From Watersipora subatra (lineage: Eukaryota > Bryozoa > Gymnolaemata > Cheilostomatida > Watersiporidae), in contig NC_088710.1 in assembly GCF_963576615.1 (NCBI RefSeq), forward strand, positions 20,579,114 to 20,643,113: 64,000 nucleotides of DNA, read 5' to 3'. This document shows, in pieces, positions 41,101 to 50,100 of this stretch (positions are counted from its first letter, which is position 1; every line of letters starts with the position of its first letter). The position numbers and the translations under genes are program-made. Below the pieces are notes generated by a model. It saw nothing but the letters and a program-made list of their open reading frames with translations, searched no databases and was not told the DNA's origin.

Positions 41101-44100
41101 GAAAGCGAATAGACGAGTTTTAGGAAGTAGAATCCTTAATTTTTTTCTTTTTTGCCACAATATACTATCTTTGGCCACATTATACTATCTTTGCCTACAA
41201 CGTGCTATCTTTGCCCATAATGTACTATCTTTGCCTACAATGTACTATCTTTGCCCACAATGTACTATCTTTGTTTACAATGAACTATCTTTGCCGACAA
41301 TATACTATATTTGCCCATAATATACCATCTTTGCCCACAATATACTATCTTTGCCTCCAATGTATTATATTTGCCCACATGTACTATCTTTGTCCACAAT
41401 GTACTACTAAGAATGCCTGCTCCATTATTTGTAGCTACTCAAGTTGCTGTTTTTTTAGCCTCTAGTGAACCTTATACACATCTCCTCCTCTTTAAAAATC
41501 AACAGTTTTAAATTTGTTTTAAATTGTGCCACTTTTTGAAAGTGGCATAATTTAAAACCAACTCTCTAAAAGTGTTTGTGTTTGTAAGTTAGTTATTTAT
41601 TTCTAATAAACTAATCAACGGCACCAGTTTTAGTACAATATGAAATTTTCCATAGTAGTCCAATGAAGGGGTGAACAATAAATTCTATATATTAAAGGCT
41701 CACTCAGGCGGACTGGAGTTACCCCTCATCACATCTGCCACCCCACAGAAAGAGTACCTGCTTAACATTGCCAGCAAATCGTCAATGAAACAAGGTGCGT
41801 CCATTGTCAACCTTTCAAGCACCAAAATATAAACTCCATTTAGATCAGTTTGATTCATAGAGACTGGGTTGAGCTGATGGAAATTCTTCTCAAATATATT
41901 TTTAGTCTCGCTTGGAAAGACTAAATTGTTTAGACATGAAGCTCCAAAATTTACTTTGCTGCCAATAAAAAATAGTTTGAAGACATGATGGAGTGGGGGA
42001 GGCAACTTTAGTTCAAATAGAATCTCATTAGCATTCAATTGGATATCTCCTAGCTGACGTGTAGCAAAATACCCTGTCACAGAACTGCATTAGGTGTATT
42101 TTATGTGTTTGTATGTGGCTGTCAGTAGTGACAATATGCCGGTCATGTGAAGTAAAAGCACTTTATTTTTAACTCAGTGTAAATACCAAAATAATTTGAA
42201 TTAAATGCAAGTACTCAAGAGCAGCAAAGGCATTATGGGTAATGCACATATGTGAAAAAGTGTTGCTGCCAAAGACCTGAGATTTTTATATTTTCTTTAA
42301 TTGAAAATATAGGTTAGAGTCAGAAAATAAAATTTGTCAAATTACTTAATTAAAAATATTACAGCTAGAAAAAGGTAGTCGTTTAAACAGCTTAAAACAA
42401 AAGTGTTTCTGTCTATGTGTATATGATTCATATTAACAATTATAGATAATAGTTAAACAAAATGTTTTTACTGATACTGTGTGCAAAAGCTGAGTCAACG
42501 GAAGTGTGAACTCAAATCAACAGACAGAATCAAAATCTCTCAAACCCATCAATTTAACAATCACTGCTGTTTGGAGACTAAGGCTTCTGCTTATTTGAAG
42601 AAAACGTCCAGGATTTCAACAATTTTAATCTAGTTCACAGTCTAACCAGACTTAGACAATACACTACTCTTAAACTACAAAGGATAAGATCACAGTCTAT
42701 CCAAACTTAGACAATACACTACTCTTAAACTACAAAGGATAAGATCACAGTCTATCCAGACTTAGACAATACACTACTCCGAAACTACAAAGGTTCACAG
42801 TCTATCCAGACTTAGACAATACACTACTCTTAAACTACCTTGAATGAGATTGTAAAGTTTTGTGAATTTGAGAAGACAACATTTGTAAAATCTGACACAG
42901 TTGCTGATTTAAACATTATGAAGTGTGTCTGTGTGTCATTCCTGCTTCCATTTCTCACCAGAGTTAGATTAAACAGTAATCTTCAATTTTGTTTTAATAT
43001 TTAAAAATCTGATCAATACTTGCTGGGTGAGCAAGAAGTACAAAATATTGGGAGCCTCTGACAAAAGTGTAATGCACATTCTACCTAACTTTTCTATATT
43101 TGAGTCACCAGTTTACTGGTCTTAATATTGATGTACATGTAAATTCATTCAGGAAGTTCATACAGGAAGTTCATACTCTCATACAAGCTCATCTCTCACG
43201 CAGGGTTACAGTTGGGCTCTGCAATCGTAACTCATACCTACACATATGTTTCGAAAATCCATTTACAATTGTGTTTATAATGTCTACCTGCTGTCTGTAT
43301 GTATGTACTTATGATGTCTATTAGCTGTTTGTAAGTATGTACTTACTTATGACGTCTATCAGCTGTTTGTATACATGTATGTACATACTTATGAGGTTTA
43401 ATAGCTGTTTGTAATTATGTACTTAGGATGTCTATTACCTATTTGTATGTACAGTATGTACTTACTTATGAGGTTTAATAGCTGTTTGTAATTATGTACT
43501 TATGATGTCTATTACCTATTTGTATGTACAGTATGTACTTACTTATGATGTCTTTTAGCTGTTTGTATGTATGTACTTGCTTATAGGGTCTACTAGCTTT
43601 TTTATGTATATATGTACGTACTTATAGGGTCTACTAGCTGTTTGCAAGTATGTACGTACTTATGATGTCTATTAGCTGTGTGTAAGTATGTACTTACTTA
43701 TAAGGTCTACTGGTTGTTTGTAAATATGTATGTACTTATTAATGAGGTTTACTCACTAGCTGTTTGTAGGTACATGTAGGTATTTAGCAATGAGATTCAA
43801 ACGAGATTATATCAAAAAATTTCAGTACATCTTCTATTTGCTTGTAATTATTATCTGTTGGAAATCAGTTTCAGGTATCCCCTAAGCTATATCATTTATT
43901 TCTCTCATATTTTGGAGTAGGGAGTATGGTTCTCAATAAGTGCGATATGCTATATAATATAACTGTATGATATGCTATATAATATAACTGTATAATATGC
44001 TATATAATATAACTGTATGATTTGCTATATAATATAACTGTATGATTTGCTATATAATATAACTGTATGATATACTATATAATATAACTGTATGGTATGC

Positions 44101-47100
44101 TATATAATATAACTGTATGATATGCTATATAATATAACTGTATGATATGCTATATAATATAACTGTATGATATGCTATATAATATAACTGTATGATATGC
44201 TATATAATATAACTGTATGATATGCTATATGATATAACTGTATGATATACTATATAATATAACTGTATGATATGCTATATAATATAACTGTATGATTGTA
44301 CTGCAGTGCGTGGAAAAGCATCAGGTAATTTGTTGCGTTTTGCTACAACTTAGCGTGGTTGGGTGCATCCGCTACCTGCACAACTACTGCTTTCCTTACC
44401 TCCCACCAGTGAGAGCTGTTCTAAGTACACCTGTGTTCATTGCATGGTTTAATGGTTGATTATAAACAGCATGTATATGATGTAAGAGTAATATTGTTTG
44501 CTGTACAAACAAACCACAGATGGATACACTAAGAGTGGATGTTATAAATTACTAACTGACGATGTGTGACGCCTAACTTGTTTCTTGCTCTCTCATTGTT
44601 TATCATGAACATAAAATTGATAGTTTTTGCTTATACATGTATGTTAGGTAGGCACTTGTAGGACACTGTTACGCAGCTCTCGCCATAGTCCAGAGCTTTC
44701 CAACTACGGGTGCTTGCACCCCTAAGAGATGCGGGCAATTGTTCACAGCGCTGCACAGTCAAATGTGAAAACGAAGGTGTCTTTGTCGTCACAACGACTT
44801 ATCTATGTGAACCCTGATTGTCATCTCTTCTGTGTATCAAAAATATATATAATAATGCCATCAACCCTAAAAATAATCTGCGCATTTCACTTACACACAA
44901 GGAACCACATTCTGATCAGATAATAGAGATCATCAGGTGTGCCAATAAAGCTGAGAGGATAAGTACGTGCACAATAATTCTAAGGTTGTGGAAGGTGAAA
45001 GACTAGCGTAGATTGTACCATATCATGTAGCCAATCCATGAGTTTCGGGTGTGAATTATAAGTCTGTACAGTAGGCAATCCTACAATGTAAATAATCCGT
45101 TACAGGAACGTTTACGTTATAAGGATTTTGCGTTGTACGAACAGTAAAATACATGTAAATTGCCTAATCCGTTCCAAGTTCTTTCTAAACTCATCCTTTT
45201 GGCAATATAAAAATAACTGTAATGTTATTAGTTTGCATCGAGAACTAGTCTCCTTTTTTGATCAATTTTGTTGTTTTATAGACTATGATGGCGGTAATTT
45301 TACAATAAGTTGTATTATAAGCGCATATTTGACGCCCATTTACAACGATTTTTTTATTTTTTTTAGACAGCTAAGTCTATTCTACAAACTAAAATTAATA
45401 ACAAAAATTTTATACGTCTACAATAAAGCAAGATAAAATATATTTCTGGTATAAAAAGAGTGGTGTCTACCTGTTCGTCATCTACCTGTACCTGTACCTT
45501 GGGGTCAAGGTTAGGATAAAAGATAACTTTCGGCGATACTCTAAATTCCGTGACCTTCAGATTGATCGACCGACACTGTAACACCTGCACCAATCGATCG
45601 TATTTATTAACAATTGCGCAGTTACTTATTCTCTTTTTTGTCGATGCATCTGACGATCTATCACGACAAACTAAATGTTATTGGAGTTGTATATACAGCA
45701 CTACATAAACATCATTTTTCTCACAAGTGCGGTGAGATATGTTACCATTCAAATTGAATTTGAGAAGTTTCCCTTCTTGACACTTTACGTTATATGGAAT
45801 TTTTTACTTAGTCTGAATCTGGAATTTAAGTTATAGAAGGTATATGTTTAGTATCGTCTACTATTATTGTAGATGGTGAACGATTAGCTCAGTTGGTAGT
45901 GTTGCCGGGCAGTAAAGCTGAATGTCATGGGTTTGAATCGTGTATTTTGCAATATTCTCTTTCAACATCCAATAGCAATTTCTAACAGACGAATAGACAT
46001 GGTTCTTACTATAGTAAAGATTATAGTAACAATCGCCAGCAAACACCAGCCATATTTGTTGGGAAGGTCTATACTAGTATTTTAGTCGGTACAACTTACC
46101 GGCGCAGAAAGCCATATGTTTAAAACATATCCTCTAGCTCGTAACAGGCTTCTGTAAGCTTTTCATGCAGTTCATTAAAACTATTTGTAATCGGAAGGTC
46201 TGCGGAGTAGAAGATCCATGAAGCAGGCCAGTAGAAGAAAGGAGCTGTAGGTTTGGAACAAATTTATACAAGCTGTGTAATGGTTTATTGCAACTCTGAG
46301 CCATTTTTCTGTTTTTCAAAATGGATGTAATGCATTAGTTGTAATGCATATATAATACATTTGTAGTAATGCGACTGTATTACTGTTGCAATAATGCAAA
46401 TTTAGTATAGTTGCGATAACGCAAATCTAATGCAAATGTAATGCAAATGTAATGCATTAAGATCGGTTCATCAAAATAGCTAAAGCCAATAGGCAGATAT
46501 GCCATTTCTGTGAAAAAATGAAGTTAAACATCAGCTGCCACAAAACAAAAGGCAAAAGATGTAACTGCAATGTGATTTCGCATTTGTTTTACAGAGACAG
46601 AATTAAGTCGCTTTCTTGTGGAAAGCAAGTCAACTAAACTGGATGCAGCTTGGCTGGAAAAGTGTAAAACAGTCTTTTGTAAAACTATTGAGAACAAACC
46701 AGATGCCACCAAGGGCAACAGTAAGTATTGTCATTGGACCTACACGTTGGTAAAACACTCTCAGCTGCTGGCCTGTGTTATTATCAACCTAGTATATGTT
46801 TAATTAGCTCATTCAAGGTGCCTGTTCATGTTTGCTGTTTTAACAGTTCCTATTGTTATAAGATAAAATGATATTTCGTCCACTGATTCATTTACATACA
46901 TGAATGTGTTGAGAGACACTGTAGATAAAAGGAAATTTAAAAACATACTCATTTGCGCATAACTTAATTATGAAAAACGCAGTGATTAATCACAGAATTT
47001 TTGAAAGATTTTAAAGTTAAGCTTTGTATTAGTGGACTTTCTTATTGAATGAGCAAATAATTTTACAGTAAGTTTTTCATAGCTGTTTCTTTATCTTCTA

Positions 47101-50100
47101 TTGCCGTCCGAGAAAGTAGAATTGTCTTCCCTTGTTAGCTGATTAGCTTGGACAAGTCGACGCTCTGCGACTAAACCTCTTGTGACATCATCAGGTCTTG
47201 GTGATATATTGATAGTGATTTATTGTAGTGATTCAATTATCTATATTTATTTCTTTTCATAGCTCTGCAGGATGTGCTGGAGAGAACAGTGGCTGTTAAG
47301 TCTACAATCAGTGCAGAGGCCATCTTCACTGCTTCTGTTTCAGGTCATTTTAGTGTACAACATTATTGGTATTTCCATTTCAACTCTGCCTTTTTGGCTT
47401 CAGCTTACTTTGCCATTCTATCAGTACATAACTTTATTGCATTTCACTCTATTATATCATTTCTCCTTCCCTTGATAACTCTATGGCATTTCATTCTATC
47501 GTATCATTTCTCCTTCTCTTGATAACTCTATTAAATCTGTACTTAGTCCTTCTTTTACTCCGTCACTACCTCTTTGTGATTTTAGAACTAATTCTACTTC
47601 TCCACTCTGTTTTCCATTCACCTTTTCAACTTGTTTTGAAATTGCTTCACCCTATAATCCTTTTACTTCCTTACTCTATCACTTGATAGCAATATTGTAG
47701 CAATATTTTACCACTCTATTATTTTATCTCTCTATGATTTTTTCATTCTATTATTTTGTCACTCTATTATTTTGTCACTTTATTACATTGCCACTCTAAT
47801 ATTTTATCGTTCCATTATTTCGTTACTCTATTATATCACTACTGTATTACCCGCACTAAGAGAATTACATTTTTGGTTCCTTGTTTGTTGGAGTTACCTA
47901 TACATACTAGTTAATCTGTATATATATAAATTATAGTTTGTTTTAACTTAATTCTGATGACCTAATTACTACAATACTGGCTATCATGATACCTTTATGG
48001 TTTAATATGAACCATGTAGAATTCATAGAGTTATAATGCAACTCCCCAACATATCTCTAAGTTTTCTGCCATTATGAACAGTTATAATTGAGACCCTTCG
48101 ATAGATCTAACGTGTAAGCAGCTTTTTAGTATGTTATCACTGTGAGTTGTCTACACAACCGGATAAGGTTTAACAAGTTAACAATTACAGATTCAGAGAG
48201 TGGTTTCAAGTCATTCAAGTTAACAACCCTGCAAGAGCTCGGGGTGAAGAAAGCCATACAATACGGGGTTCACCTGAAGCAGCTCGCTTCCACTAGCGAA
48301 TCACAGGAGAATCTCACCAAACTCCTTCGTCATGCTGGATTCTTTCTCAAACAGCAGCAACGTCAGGTCAGCGAAATAAAAACTGTTTTAGTACTTTACA
48401 ATGACTTTGCAATTGTAAGTTTGAAGGTTGGCTTGGTGAGCTCACACCAGCTAACGTATGTATGTATGTACGTACATACATATGTACATATATATGTACG
48501 TACATATGTACGTATGTACATATGTATGTATGTACATATGTCTGTACGTAGATATGTACATACGTACATACATACATATGTACATACGTACATATGTATG
48601 TACGTATGTACATATGTACATATGTATGTACATATTTACTACTCTAGTACATCTAATTATACATCCAATATATTATCCTATCAGAGCATCTGTACAAGAC
48701 TTTGTAATTTGCACATTTGATCGTTGCTTTCATCTATCGACAAGCTGCCAAAGAAAGCTCTGATCAGATGCATTGTATAAATCAAAAACTAACTTTTGGA
48801 ATTTTCAAAGTTTTTCAACCGGGTATTCTCATAATCAACGTTGTTTGATCTCATTTTTTGCAACACATTCGCTTCCTTGTAGGTTGGCAGCAATCTCCGT
48901 TCTCTCAATCACATTTACGTGGGTTTTGATTGGTTCGCTGCTACCATCTTTCTCATGATGAGGGGCAGCTACGATCGGTCTTGGAAGTTTCTTCAGTCTT
49001 TTTCGAATCTGGCATCATCAGCCTACTTGTGGATGGCAAGGATGCACAGGTCTATTCACCTACCAGCCAGTCTTGCCTCCAGCAGTATTTCTCCAATCCT
49101 TTTCTCATCGTGCCACTGCGTCGAGCTATTGCTGCAGGTGGAGTTGCCACTAGTCTACCACGCCTTCCGTATGTCTGGCTTTACAGCCGCTCAGGTTTGT
49201 CTGCTCACGTCTCTTTCATTCTGGTACGAGTTTACATGATTTAACCATGGCAATTTAGCATGGTCCTTTTTTGAGCAGTTTTAATAGATTGAGTATCAAT
49301 CATAAGATTAATATAGACATTTAGATTTAAATTCGTCAACTAGGCCTCATATAATATCTACTTTTGCAAAAAGATGTATACATAAATTTAATTAAACAAC
49401 AGAAAAAATACATACTAATTTTGTGTAAAATTGGTAATTATAAAATTTTAAACCATTGGCAAACTGAACGAGCAGTATTCTGGATGGAATGTTTTGTTTT
49501 TTGTTTTTGTCATTAGAATTCTAACGTGTCTTGTCATGAACATAATTTTCTCCAAAGACAAGGAGTAATTTTCTGTAGCTAATGAATAAATATCTCTTAG
49601 ATATTTTACAATAATGATAATTACATTGTGACAAACATCAATTATAAATCCATTTGCCATGAAACCAAACTTGTAAACACCAGCTGGAGCTCCTTGTTCA
49701 TATATGACGAGAGTTCCAGGAGAAATCTACCGTCATTAGCTATGCAGACGGGAAGAGTTGCACTCAGATATCGTTTGCTTTTTCAAATTTGAACAAATTT
49801 TGCTGCTTAAACATATACTGAACAAGCTGGTGAAATACGGAGATAAAAAACTGCATCAAAATATAGATTCTACAGTCTTCAAATATTTCTAAATTGAATA
49901 CTTAAATTGTTTTCTGTAAATTTTAACTTTTTACAAAGGTATTTATAACACGCGCTCACTCATCAGTATGAGTATTTATTATAAGTTGCATGAACACAAT
50001 GCAATCAATTTACAAGCAGATAATCATTTTTACTAGTAATTTATATATGACTTGGTAGTATTACCAAATAGTGCTTCTTAAACAAAACAGCTAACACAAA

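Noticed and set aside
41700-42080. 126-codon minus-strand open frame
   Set aside because: It overlaps TBC1D32 exon 20 on the plus strand, whose phase fits both neighbours; the minus frame has no recognised domain.
45863-45950. Possible tRNA gene
   Set aside because: A- and B-box-like motifs are present but the anticodon and acceptor stems do not pair, so it is listed as a SINE-like element.
48142-48720. 192-codon open frame and several minus-strand Tyr-rich frames
   Set aside because: The first part is TBC1D32 exon 23; the rest reads into the GTAC/TATG simple repeat after the donor at 48367.
48930-49244. Second plus-strand open frame across TBC1D32 exon 24
   Set aside because: The other frame matches the TBC1D32 family through the whole exon and joins in phase.
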